This document shows, one piece after another, positions 14,207 through 21,921 of a DNA stretch of 28,060 nucleotides. The DNA comes from CAZMGB01 sp964565775 (lineage in GTDB: Bacteria > Chloroflexota > Dehalococcoidia > DSTF01 > JALHUB01). The notes below the pieces were generated by a model. The model ran no database searches. It was given only the letters and a program-made list of their open reading frames with translations, and was not told where the DNA came from. A program made the translations under genes and the position numbers. Within the stretch, counting starts at the first letter, position 1. Every line of letters begins with the position of its first letter. The stretch spans positions 1-28,060 of the forward strand of contig CAZMGB010000027.1 in the NCBI GenBank assembly GCA_964565775.1, written 5' to 3'.

Positions 14207-15592
14207 CTACTCTCCCACCCGCCGGTTGTAGTTCTTGATGATGTCGTCAGACCGAGCGGCGGCGTCGTCCAGGGCCTGGGTAGGGTCCTTGCCGGCGAGC
14301 AGCATCTCCTCCACCGAATCAAGTATGGCTTGAGTGACCTCCTCGCCGGGGCCCAGGATCGCTCCCCAGGGAGGCTTGGGGGGCGTGCTCAGGTACGCCT
14401 CGAGCGGTATTCGGAAGAGGGGGTAGCTGGTCAAGATGTCCTGCGCCGCCGGCAGCTCCGTAGCGGCGGGAACGGCGGGCAGGTAACCGCTGCCTGAGAA
14501 CCATTCGGCCTGCTGCTCCGGCTCCATGAGCCACTTGACGAACTTCCAGGCCGCCTCCTGCTCTTCCTGGGGCCGCTCGCCGATGATCCAGAGGCCGTAG
14601 ACGCTGGCGCTCAGCCCCTCGCCGCCGGGGACGCCAGGCATCGGACTGATGCCGAGCTCCACGCCTTCGCCCGCGCCGGCCGCAATGGCATCGATTACCG
14701 AGCGCAAGGCGCCCGCGTAGCTGAACGTCATGGCGGCACGGTTGGCAGCCATGGCCAGGAAGCCCTCGATGTACTCGGGGTTGCGGCCCACGTTGATGGC
14801 GAGACCCTGGTCGACCATGTCGTGCCACCACTGGAAGAACCAGCGACCGGTGTCGTTGTCGAACAGCACCTTGGTGGCGCGGCCGTCGTGGCCGTTGTTC
14901 TTGTCGACATAGAGGTCGCCGTGCTGCTCCAGGACGGCGGGCAGCCAGGGATGGATGTCGATGGCGATGCCGGTCCGCACCACCTCGCCGCCCTGCCGCT
15001 TCAAGATCTTCTCGGAGTACTGTCGCAGCTCCTCCAGGTCCTTGGGCGGCTTCTCAGGGTCCAGTCCGGCCTCCCTGAAAAGCGTCTTGTTGTAGTAGAG
15101 GAGCGCCATCTCCAGGGCGAACGGCATGGCCCACAGCTTGTTCTCGACGGTGTAGTAGCCGACCGCCCTCTCGTCCAGGCCGGAGAGATCGTAGCCCTCT
15201 TTGTCGATGAAGTCCTGGACGGGGACCGCCGCGCCGCTGTCGATCATTCTCTGGATCTCCGTCTCGCTCATGAGGATGACGGCCGGAAGCTGATTCGTGC
15301 CCAGGGACGCGATCAGCTTCGTCGTGGTCTCGGCGTAGGTGCCCTGAAAGGTCTCCCGCACCCGCACCTCGTTCTGCGAGGCGTTGAAGCGGTCCACCAG
15401 GCCCTTTAGCGCCTCCTGGTTGGAGGCGACCTCGGAGTGCCACAGGTCGATGCTGACCGGCCCCGCTCGGGGGGTCTCCGCCGCGGGGGACGTGGAAGCT
15501 GTGGGAGCTTGCTCTTCACCCCCGCCTCCGCACGCAGCGACGAGCACGCCGAGAAGAAGGACAGCGATGAGGGGAACACGAACGCCTCGCAT
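14207..15592 (-). CDS. ABC sugar-type extracellular solute-binding lipoprotein
   Basis: A 461-residue family 1 solute-binding lipoprotein. Signal peptide with hydrophobic core residues 6-20 and lipobox LVAAC with Cys21, then a GGGGEE and Ser/Thr/Pro-rich linker. The mature part has the classic pattern SIDLWHSEVASNQ, LVDRFNASQNEVRV, LPAVILMSE, AMPFALEMALLYYNKTLF, and AAWKFVKWLMEPEQQAEW. It would deliver a sugar, perhaps an oligosaccharide or glycerol-phosphate-type ligand, to an ABC importer. AGGAGG stands six bases before the ATG at 15592; the frame open to 15946 is not used. No permease or ATPase gene of a sugar system is present in the window, so it is an orphan here. Confidence 0.92.
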   Translation of the reverse strand: MRGVRVPLIAVLLLGVLVAACGGGGEEQAPTASTSPAAETPRAGPVSIDLWHSEVASNQEALKGLVDRFNASQNEVRVRETFQGTYAETTTKLIASLGTNQLPAVILMSETEIQRMIDSGAAVPVQDFIDKEGYDLSGLDERAVGYYTVENKLWAMPFALEMALLYYNKTLFREAGLDPEKPPKDLEELRQYSEKILKRQGGEVVRTGIAIDIHPWLPAVLEQHGDLYVDKNNGHDGRATKVLFDNDTGRWFFQWWHDMVDQGLAINVGRNPEYIEGFLAMAANRAAMTFSYAGALRSVIDAIAAGAGEGVELGISPMPGVPGGEGLSASVYGLWIIGERPQEEQEAAWKFVKWLMEPEQQAEWFSGSGYLPAVPAATELPAAQDILTSYPLFRIPLEAYLSTPPKPPWGAILGPGEEVTQAILDSVEEMLLAGKDPTQALDDAAARSDDIIKNYNRRVGE

Positions 15593-15712
15593 GGGACACC
15601 TCCTGGCCGTCGTCAGCCCCATTGTGCCTCTCCCACGAGATCTTCGCAATGTACAGGGGTGGGGCGGACGCACTCTCATCGGCCCCTGACCCCTCCGCCA
15701 CCAGCCCGGAAT

Positions 15713-15742
15713 AGCAAGGCCGGGCGTAAGCCCGACCTTGCT
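15713..15742. terminator. Hairpin downstream of the lipoprotein gene
   Basis: AGCAAGGCCGGGC-GTAA-GCCCGACCTTGCT forms a 13-bp stem with one C/A mismatch. It lies 48 bases past the stop codon of the minus-strand lipoprotein gene and before the next minus-strand gene. It could end transcription or be another palindromic repeat; no T-run follows. Confidence 0.45.
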
Positions 15743-15764
15743 GCTGTCTGATACGTCAGACCAT

Positions 15765-15788
15765 AGGGGCGATTGGTGAATCGTCCCT
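15765..15788. repeat. Dispersed palindrome, GTAGGGGCGATT type (copy 2)
   Basis: AGGGGCGATT-GGTG-AATCGTCCCT, a 10-bp stem with one G-T pair, diverged from the perfect copy at 1493-1520. It ends two bases from the stop codon of the lipoprotein gene. Confidence 0.6.
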
Positions 15789-15789
15789 G

Positions 15790-16338
15790 CTAGTCGCTTG
15801 AGCCCCGGATGATAACCACCTCGGTCGCTCCATCGGAGCTGCTGGCGGTGATCCAGACGGCTACGCGGCCGTCGTCCCGCGTCCAGATCCCAATGCCGCC
15901 CTCGTCGCCCGTCTCTCCCCCGCTGAAGACGAACTCCTGATTCCACCCGCCCATATTGTCCTGGTAGAAGTTGATGACGTCGGAGGGGGAGCTATCGACC
16001 TCAAATTGCTTGTACTCAACCGAGGTGAAGTCCCCGGGCTCAGCCCCTACGCCGGGGACGAGGCCGGGTATGCTGCCGCTCCACTTGCCGGAGCCCGTCT
16101 CGTTAGCGCCCGATGGCACCGGCACATCCTCGAAGGCAGCGCCGCTCACCTCCACGCCGCCGCCTTCGGCCGTGGGCTTCTCCTCGGCCACGCCCTCTTG
16201 GGTCGGCTCCAACGTTGCGACACCCTCGTCCGAGGGGCCAGGCGGACTAGGCTCCTCCCCGCCGCCGCCACAGGCGGCCAGAATCATTCCGGCCACGACG
16301 ACGGGAATCACCAACAACCAGCGCCAGGAAACAGCCAT
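15790..16338 (-). CDS. Putative lipoprotein of unknown function
   Basis: A 182-residue secreted lipoprotein. Signal peptide MAVSWRWLLVIPVVVAGMIL with lipobox LAAC (Cys23), then GGGGEEPSPPGPSDEG and a low-complexity acidic linker up to about residue 65. The mature domain has DFTSVEYKQFEVDSSPSDVI around residues 101-120, NFYQDNMGGWNQEFVF and DGRVAVWITASS. The pattern of a residue block before F-Y-x-x-x-M-x-x-x-G-W resembles proteins in which a helix packs on a small beta sheet and that occur as lipoproteins in Chloroflexota and Actinobacteria. No enzyme motif is visible. Plus-strand frames here are shadows. Confidence 0.75.
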   Translation of the reverse strand: MAVSWRWLLVIPVVVAGMILAACGGGGEEPSPPGPSDEGVATLEPTQEGVAEEKPTAEGGGVEVSGAAFEDVPVPSGANETGSGKWSGSIPGLVPGVGAEPGDFTSVEYKQFEVDSSPSDVINFYQDNMGGWNQEFVFSGGETGDEGGIGIWTRDDGRVAVWITASSSDGATEVVIIRGSSD

Positions 16339-16638
16339 GATGGTCCCTCCTTGGAGAACTGATCCGGGACTTCCGCTTTCGACCTCCCAACCTCAAAGTG
16401 CGTCGAGGCCAACGGTATGCTACTTGCGGCGCCGTAGAATGTCAATCTTCCCCGCTCGAGCCGAGCCGCGACCTCGCCGACAATCGCTGATCGGGGACTT
16501 CTGGAGGGCAAGAAGCGGGAGTGGCGCCGGGCGTGGACAGCGCTCTTGACGCGAGGCCCGGTGCCGGTGCGGGACACACACCTCTTGCGCCACGGCGGCA
16601 CCGGCAAGAGGCTACTGCGAGAGAAGGGAAATAGAGGC
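16339..16638. other. Intergenic region with nested inverted repeats
   Basis: No gene was recognised between the lipoprotein start and the MarR stop. CCTCTTGC (16581-16588) pairs with GCAAGAGG (16604-16611), while GCCGGTGC (16563-16570) pairs with GCACCGGC (16598-16605). The two right arms overlap, so the hairpins exclude each other. The lipoprotein promoter should lie near 16340-16400. Confidence 0.4.
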
Positions 16639-16655
16639 AGAGGGTCGCTCCCTCT
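16639..16655 (-). terminator. Hairpin after the MarR gene
   Basis: AGAGGG-TCGCT-CCCTCT, 6-bp stem 31 bases past the MarR stop, followed on the minus strand by a moderately pyrimidine-rich stretch (GCCTCTATTTCCC). Confidence 0.35.
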
Positions 16656-16685
16656 ACCGGGCAGTCCGGCGGCCTTGCCGACTAC

Positions 16686-17165
16686 CTACGCGGCCCCGAA
16701 CCTGCTGAGGGCGGCGTCGGTGAACTTGCGGAGCAAGCGCTTCAAGGTGGCCCGCTCTCGCGCCGTAAGTGCGCCGAACGCCTCGTCGCTGGTCGCGGTG
16801 GCCGGCTTGCGGACCTCTTCGAGAACCTTCTTGCCCTTGGTCGTGGCCGCCACGAGCGAGCGGCGGCGGTCCGTAGGGTCGTCGAGACGCTCGACCAGGC
16901 CGCGAGCGCTCATGCGGTCGACCAGACGCGTCACGCTCGGGCTCTCCTGAAGCATCACCCTCGCCAGTTCCGTCACCGGCAGAGGCCGCTCGACTACGTC
17001 GAGGACGGCGAGCACGTAGGTCTGGGCGACTGTCATTCCCAAGGGCAGGAGGGCCCTATCGGTCTCCTTCCGGAGGAGCGCGAAGGCCTCATACATTAGC
17101 CGCCACTCCTCGGTGTCGGCGGCCGTATCGGGTCTTTTTGATGGTGAGTGTGTGTTGGTGCGCAT
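16686..17165 (-). CDS. MarR-family transcriptional regulator
   Basis: A 159-residue winged-helix DNA-binding protein. Helices WRLMYEAFALLRKETDRAL and MTVAQTYVLAVLDVV lead into the recognition region PLPVTELARVMLQESPSVTRLVDRMSARGLVERL and the wing DPTDRRRSLVAATTKGKKVLEEV, the normal MarR order and length. Binding sites with a GTGTAC core sit in its own promoter, which fits autoregulation. Just upstream lies a decayed second copy of the gene and its upstream region. Its nearest other genes are a lipoprotein on one side and a small basic protein on the other, so its targets and ligand are unknown. Confidence 0.9.
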   Translation of the reverse strand: MRTNTHSPSKRPDTAADTEEWRLMYEAFALLRKETDRALLPLGMTVAQTYVLAVLDVVERPLPVTELARVMLQESPSVTRLVDRMSARGLVERLDDPTDRRRSLVAATTKGKKVLEEVRKPATATSDEAFGALTARERATLKRLLRKFTDAALSRFGAA

Positions 17166-17194
17166 AGCTGTAACCTGAATAGACTCCTATGAAA

Positions 17195-17234
17195 AAGTGT
17201 ACTACTTCCTACCCGCTGTTGTTAAGTGTACACT
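17195..17234 (-). promoter_or_regulatory. MarR gene promoter and probable operator
   Basis: On the minus strand TTAACA, 18 bases, then TACACT give a plausible -35/-10. A perfect palindrome AGTGTACACT (17225-17234) and a related AAGTGTACTACTT (17195-17207) cover these elements, which is where an autorepressor would bind. The duplicated locus keeps one of the two as AAGTATACTACTT (17934-17946). Confidence 0.5.
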
Positions 17235-17635
17235 ACCTGCAAGCTTCCCTTGTCAATACGCAGTTAGCAGCATGTACTAGCTCGCGTTGGCCTTTCAGAT
17301 AGCCCCTCCGGGGAGCCGGCCCGCCGCATAGACGTCGGCGGGGTTTCGTCCGGTGGCGTTGCACCCTTGAGAAGTCGGCCGAGCGAGGGCGTTGTGCTCC
17401 GCGCGGCCGGTTTGGTGGAAGTGTGCGCCGGACGAACGGGGAGCGCCGCCACTGCGGCCATTCTCCCCTGCGTACACCTCTCATCCTATTATTGACTACG
17501 CTCGACTTAACGGCAAGTATTTCTGGCCGCGTTCTTTCAATCGTTCTGGCTTGTCCCGTTGCTCCCCAGCCTGCCGAAGGCAACACGTCATGCACGTCGC
17601 AGGGCCTGGGGCCTCGGAGTCACTCTGCTGCGCTA
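17235..17635. repeat. Upstream part of the MarR locus, duplicated unit A
   Basis: About 400 bases upstream of the MarR gene that are clearly homologous to 17947-18300. Shared blocks include AGCTCGCG, CCCCTCCGGGG, GGCGGGG-TTCGTCCGGTGG, GGCGTTGTGCT and CTGCCGAA-GCAA-ACGTC. Differences are mostly C/T and A/G changes with no three-base periodicity in the part I compared, so the frames open here are probably not genes. Confidence 0.55.
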
Positions 17636-17639
17636 TCTG

Positions 17640-17904
17640 CGCGGTCTTGAGCCTGTGGAGGGCGGCTTCGGTGAACTTGCGGAGTGGGCCGCTTGAAGGT
17701 AGTCTTCTCTAGGCGCGAAAGCGGGCCGGACGTCTCGTTGGCTGCCGCGGCGGCCGGCGGCCCGATCTGCTCGAGGGGTGCTCTTCCCGCATCCGTGGCC
17801 GCCACCAGCCAGCGGCGCCGCTCCGTGGGGTCGTCGAGGCGTTGCCTCGGGGTCCTGTGTCGTTACGCGCTACCCTCGGATAGTCCCGGATCGGGGCGCC
17901 GCAT
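17640..17904 (-). pseudogene. Decayed MarR-family gene copy
   Basis: The plus strand from 17640 to about 17850 matches the 3' 210 bases of the intact MarR gene (GGAGGGCGGC-TCGGTGAACTTGCGGAG at its left end, GTGGCCGCCAC and GTGGGGTCGTCGAGGCG further on). The middle, encoding the helix-turn-helix, is missing, and homology resumes at the start-codon region (GCAT at 17901-17904) and promoter. Small indels break the frame. It is a non-functional duplicate with an internal deletion. Confidence 0.7.
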
Positions 17905-17933
17905 GGTAGCCGTTCGGTCAGTTAGCGGGCAAA

Positions 17934-18300
17934 AAGTATACTACTTGCAACCTTGCGCCGCCCATAGTATGTATAAGCTCGCGCCAGTGTTTGGCGCGGC
18001 CCCTCCGGGGGCTGACCCACCGGACGAATGTTGGCGGGGCTTCGTCCGGTGGGGTCGCGCTCCCGAGAGGTCGGCCGGGCGAAAGCGTTGTGCTGCGCCC
18101 AGCCGGTTCGATGCAAACGTACGCTGGCGGGGCGGGGTGGACGAGACTGCGGACACTCTCCCCGGCGTACGCCTCACATCCCAGCATTGACTGCGCCTGA
18201 CCCGGCGCAGGCGTTTCTCGCGGCATTCCTCCAAGCGTCCTCGCTCATCCCGTGCGTCCCTTGCCTGCCGAAAGCAATACGTCGTGCACGTCGGAGCGCC
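17934..18300. repeat. Upstream part of the MarR locus, duplicated unit B
   Basis: Second copy of the region upstream of the MarR gene, in the same orientation as unit A, beginning with the operator-like AAGTATACTACTT. It ends at about the stop codon of the 75-aa gene. Open frames in it (both strands) are not supported. No known RNA family was recognised. Confidence 0.55.
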
Positions 18301-18527
18301 TATTTCGAAGACGATTTCACATAGGGCGTCAGGAGCCACGTGCGCAGCTCCTCGAAGGATGGCTCCGCTCCGCGCTCCACCTTCCATCGCCAGACCCTTC
18401 GGGGCTTCGGCACCGTCGGCGAGGCCTCCTCGCTTCGCAGGCGGCGGGCCTCCCGGGCGAGACGGAGCCGTGCGACATCTCGGTCAATGTCCCGTCGGAT
18501 TGCCTGAGCCGTCTCCTGCATCAACAT
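18300..18527 (-). CDS. Small basic helical protein of unknown function
   Basis: A 75-residue arginine-rich protein. The first 33 residues (MLMQETAQAIRRDIDRDVAR and on) form a charged amphipathic helix; the rest includes PKPRRVWRWKVERGAEPSFE. No signal peptide or membrane segment. AGGAGG stands seven bases before the ATG, which argues for a real gene. Short helical proteins of this style, with repeated E/D-R pairs, occur in Actinobacteria and Chloroflexi without a known role. Its stop codon falls at the border of the duplicated MarR unit B. Transcribed towards the decayed MarR copy. Confidence 0.55.
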   Translation of the reverse strand: MLMQETAQAIRRDIDRDVARLRLAREARRLRSEEASPTVPKPRRVWRWKVERGAEPSFEELRTWLLTPYVKSSSK

Positions 18528-18757
18528 AGCTACCCCTCCTCGCTTCCTCGCCTACAGTCCGCGACGAGGATAGCCCCGGGCCTTCCATCCGGACTATGAA
18601 CAGCTTCACCCAGCGAAGGTGAATCAGCTCACACGGGACGCGGGCCGGTTGCGGCTCGATTGGGGGAGTGTGGCCGTGCGTCTCCGTTTGCCGGACTGAC
18701 CGCGACGGATGGTAGTATTAGGGGGCCAGACCGGTGCAGCGAGGAGAGCAGGGGGCC
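18528..18757. other. Divergent intergenic region
   Basis: Between the small basic protein and the LLM oxidoreductase. TTCACC and GGTGAA form a short inverted repeat near 18606-18622. No confident promoter pair. Confidence 0.35.
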
Positions 18758-19708
18758 GTGACCGCAATTATCATGCCCAAGGTGGCCTTTCCCATAGGCG
18801 GGTGGAATCTGAGAGGAGGTGTCACACCCGAGCACGTGCTCGGCTTGGCACGGCGGGCGGAGGAGCTAGGGGTGGACAGCCTGTTCGCCGGCGATCACGT
18901 CACCTTCTACGGGTTCGGCAACGACGGCCTGCAGACCCTCACCGCCGTCGCCGCTGTCACGCAGACGATCGAGCTCAAGACCTGCGTCTATCTTCTCTCG
19001 CTCCGCCACCCGGTGCCGGTGGCCCTACAGGTCGCCATCCTGGACCAGCTTTCGCGCGGCCGCTTCATTTTCGGCATCGGCGTCGGCGGCGAGGACCCGC
19101 ACGAGTTCACCTCCTGCGGCATCGATCCCCGGACGCGCGGTGCTCGCACCGACGAGGCGCTCCAGATCCTGCGCCGTGTCTGGACTGAGGAAGAGGTGAC
19201 GTTCCAGGGGCGCCACTTCCACCTCGACCGGGTGCGGCTGGAGCCGAAGCCCTCCCGGCCGGGCGGCGTTCCCATCTACATCGGCGGCCGCTCCGACGCC
19301 GCCCTCCGTCGCGCCGCCGCCTACGCCGACGGCTGGACGGGTATCTGGAACTCGCCGCGGCGGCTGCGCGAGGCGCGCGAGAAGATCGACACCTGGGCCG
19401 CCGAGTGCGGTCGCTCCGGCGCCGACATCGAGCTAGGGATGCAGGTCTGGCTTTCCCTGGACAGAGACTCGCAGAAGGCCCGCGAGAAAGTGGCGGCGCG
19501 CATGGAGGCGGCCTATCGCACCCCCTTCTCGTCCTTCGAGCGCTACGTCTCATATGGACCGCCCGCGGCCATCGTCGAGTTCATCGCCCCTTACCTGGAG
19601 GGCGGCTGCCGGCACCTGAACGTGGTGAGCGTTCAGGAGTCGCCGGAGGCCGAGCTGGAGGCGGCGGTGGCCGTCAAGGAGGCCATTGCCGAGGTGGCCC
19701 GCCGGTAG
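18758..19708 (+). CDS. LLM-class flavin-dependent oxidoreductase
   Basis: A luciferase-like TIM-barrel protein of 316 residues, using FMN or F420. Typical blocks are HVLGLARRAEELGVDSLFAGDHV near the start, LSLRHPVPVALQVAILDQLSRGRFIFGIGVGGE in the middle, and VPIYIGGRSDAALRRAAAYADGWTG for the phosphate-binding part. Members include F420-dependent dehydrogenases and monooxygenases; the cofactor and substrate are not readable. Possible starts are GTG 18734, GTG 18758 and ATG 18773; 18758 is preferred because GAGGAG lies 11 bases upstream. holA follows after about 100 bases on the same strand. Confidence 0.88.
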   Translation: MTAIIMPKVAFPIGGWNLRGGVTPEHVLGLARRAEELGVDSLFAGDHVTFYGFGNDGLQTLTAVAAVTQTIELKTCVYLLSLRHPVPVALQVAILDQLSRGRFIFGIGVGGEDPHEFTSCGIDPRTRGARTDEALQILRRVWTEEEVTFQGRHFHLDRVRLEPKPSRPGGVPIYIGGRSDAALRRAAAYADGWTGIWNSPRRLREAREKIDTWAAECGRSGADIELGMQVWLSLDRDSQKAREKVAARMEAAYRTPFSSFERYVSYGPPAAIVEFIAPYLEGGCRHLNVVSVQESPEAELEAAVAVKEAIAEVARR

Positions 19709-19811
19709 CCGTTCGAAGCCTGCCCTTCGCTTCAGGCGGGGGTGTCGTCAGGCGTGCCTTGAAGACCGAGAGCTTCCGACGCTTTGGCGCATTCGGGCTG
19801 AATTTGGACTG

Positions 19812-20870
19812 ATGCTGTACGTCTTTCACGGCGAGGACGACTTCTCTCAGCGCGAGGAACTGGCCCGCATCAAGGCCGAGCTGGACACGGACGGCATGCT
19901 CGTGAACAACACGACGCTGCTGGAGGGAGGACAGCTCCGGCCGGACGAGCTGGCCGCCGTCTGCAACACCGTTCCCTTCCTGAGCGGCCGTCGACTGGTC
20001 ATCGTCGAGGGGCTGCTCGCCCGCTTCGAGACACCCCGCACGCGCCGGCGTCGCGGAGGGCGCGGCGAATCGGCCGGCGAGGCGCTGGGCCCCTGGCGCG
20101 ACCTGGCGGACGCCCTGTCCCGGATGCCGGAGACCACCACCCTCGTGCTCATGGACGGGCGCGTCTCGGGCAAGAACCCTCTCCTCGGTCTCCTCTCGCC
20201 GCTCGCTGAGGTGCGGCCGTTCCCGCGCCTGCCGCTTCGCGCCGTTCCCGGCTGGATCGAGCAGCGAGCCCGCCGGATGGGCCTCTCAATCGCCCCAGGG
20301 GCCGCCCGCCTGCTCGCCGATATGGTGGGCAACGACCTCTGGCTCGTCTCACAGGAGCTCGACAAGCTCGGCCTCTACGCCCTGGGCCGGCCGGTCGAGG
20401 AGGAGGATGTGCGGGCGCTGGTCGCCTCCGCCCGCGAGGCGGGCGTGTTCTCGATGGTGGACGCGGTGATCGAGGGGAGGTTCGAGCAGGCGATGCGGCT
20501 TGTGGAGCAGCTCATGGAGCAGGGCGCGACCGTCCCTTACCTGCTGACTATGCTCACGCGCCAGTATCGCCATCTCCTCATCGTCAAGGAGCTTTCCCTG
20601 GCCCGCCTTCCGCCCGACGAGATCGGCGCACGCCTTGGTATCGCCTCCGATTTCGCCCGGAGAAAGGTGCTCGAGCAGGCCGCCCGCTACTCGATTCCCC
20701 AGATCGAGGCCAGCTACCGGCGGCTCCTGGAGACGGACGTCTCCATCAAGAGAGGCGTCTACCAGGAGGGGCTAGCGCTTGAGATGCTGCTGCACGAGCT
20801 TTCGCGGCTGGCCGTCAGGCGCCGCGAGGCCCGGGCTACCGCTCGGCGAACTCCTGGTAGATGGGGTTGA
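19812..20870 (+). CDS. holA: DNA polymerase III subunit delta
   Basis: A 352-residue clamp-loader delta subunit, which opens the beta sliding clamp during replication. The start MLYVFHGEDDFSQREELARI is characteristic, as are LPNN-like VCNTVPFLSGRRLVIVEG, the middle block SRMPETTTLVLMDGRVSGKN, the AAA+ lid region DLWLVSQELDKLGLYA, and the C-terminal FSMVDAVIEGRFEQAMRLVEQL, LTMLTRQYRHLL and RKVLEQAARYSIPQIEASYR-type collar helices. Length is normal. ATG 19812 is chosen on homology; there is no strong ribosome site, so translation may be low or coupled. Its last 35 bases overlap the end of the convergent ABC ATPase gene. Confidence 0.92.
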   Translation: MLYVFHGEDDFSQREELARIKAELDTDGMLVNNTTLLEGGQLRPDELAAVCNTVPFLSGRRLVIVEGLLARFETPRTRRRRGGRGESAGEALGPWRDLADALSRMPETTTLVLMDGRVSGKNPLLGLLSPLAEVRPFPRLPLRAVPGWIEQRARRMGLSIAPGAARLLADMVGNDLWLVSQELDKLGLYALGRPVEEEDVRALVASAREAGVFSMVDAVIEGRFEQAMRLVEQLMEQGATVPYLLTMLTRQYRHLLIVKELSLARLPPDEIGARLGIASDFARRKVLEQAARYSIPQIEASYRRLLETDVSIKRGVYQEGLALEMLLHELSRLAVRRREARATARRTPGRWG

Positions 20871-21825
20871 AGCAGGCCGCCCGGTGGCCCGGCGAAAGCT
20901 TCTTGAGGGGGGGCGCGGGCTCCTGGCGGCACCGGTTGATCGCTTTCGGACAGCGGGGCAGGAAGGGGCACTCGGTGGGAAGGGCACCCAGGTCCGGCGG
21001 TGCCCCACGGATCGTCCGCAGCGGCCCCAGGCGCTCGTCTATGCGGGGCCGGGTGGAGAGCAAGGCCCACGTGTAGGGATGCCGGGGCTGCTCGAAGACC
21101 GCCTGGACATTGCCGCTCTCGACGATGCTCCCCGCGTACATCACGGCCACCTCATCGGCCATTTGCGCTATGATCCCCAGATCGTGGCTGATGAGCATGA
21201 TAGAGACGCCGTCGTTGCGTTTCAGGCGCTCCAGCTCCTCCAGGATGGCCGCCTGGACCGTCACGTCCAGCGCGCCCGTGGGCTCGTCGGCGATGATCAC
21301 CTGGGGATTGAGGACGGTGGCGATGGCGATCATCACCCGCTGGCACATGCCCCCGGAGAGGTGGAAGGGGTACTGCTCCACCAGGCGATCGGGGTGCGGT
21401 AGCCCCATGTGATGGAGGGTCTCCATCGTCATCCGCCGCGCCTCCCTCTTCGAAACCGACAGGTGGTTGGTGATGATCTCTTCCACCTGCGTCCCCACGC
21501 TCAGGGTGGGGTTGAGGCCGCTGACGGGGTCCTGGAAGATCATCGAGATCTCGCGGCCACGCAGGCGGCGCAGCTCCTCGGCGCCCATCTCGGTTATCTC
21601 GCGGTCCTCGAAGAAGATCCTGCCGCTGACGATGCGGCCGGGGTAGGGGACGAGCCGGAGGACGGAGAGCGCCACCGTCGTCTTGCCGCAGCCGCTCTCG
21701 CCCACGATGCCCAGGGTGCTGCCCCGTCGCAACGACAGGCTGACGCCGTTGACGGCCCTGACTACCGCATCTTTGTCGAAGTAGTGGGTCTGGAGGTCCT
21801 CGGCGCGGAGAATGATGTCATCCAT
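20836..21825 (-). CDS. Oligopeptide/dipeptide ABC transporter ATPase (OppD/DppD type)
   Basis: A 329-residue ATPase. Walker A GESGCGKTT at 43-51, Q-loop FQDP (Gln98), signature LSGGMCQRV at 156-164 (usual form LSGGMRQRV, so Arg is replaced by Cys161), Walker B VIIADE with Glu181, H-loop His214, and the C-terminal oligo_HPY region with HPYTWALLSTRP and four cysteines (286, 292, 299, 318) of the kind that can hold an Fe-S cluster in DppD. ATG 21825 is preferred; the frame is open to 21891. It follows lexA on the same strand by 97 bases. No permease, OppF or binding-protein gene is in the window, so its partners are elsewhere. Confidence 0.9.
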   Translation of the reverse strand: MDDIILRAEDLQTHYFDKDAVVRAVNGVSLSLRRGSTLGIVGESGCGKTTVALSVLRLVPYPGRIVSGRIFFEDREITEMGAEELRRLRGREISMIFQDPVSGLNPTLSVGTQVEEIITNHLSVSKREARRMTMETLHHMGLPHPDRLVEQYPFHLSGGMCQRVMIAIATVLNPQVIIADEPTGALDVTVQAAILEELERLKRNDGVSIMLISHDLGIIAQMADEVAVMYAGSIVESGNVQAVFEQPRHPYTWALLSTRPRIDERLGPLRTIRGAPPDLGALPTECPFLPRCPKAINRCRQEPAPPLKKLSPGHRAACFNPIYQEFAER

Positions 21826-21921
21826 GACGGAGTCGTCCCGAGGGGGCTGGGGAACCCAGGGCGGCGGGGTCGTCCTCACGGCCATCCGCAAACGTATTAT
21901 GGCCGTCAGGCCGATGGCGAG

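Noticed and set aside
15593..15946. N-terminal extension of the solute-binding protein
   Set aside because: The frame is open, but ATG 15592 has AGGAGG and is followed at once by a normal lipoprotein signal peptide.
17233..18387. Open frames in the two MarR upstream units (120 and 148 codons on minus, others on plus)
   Set aside because: Copies differ without codon periodicity in the compared segment, and the predicted proteins share only short stretches in different frames.
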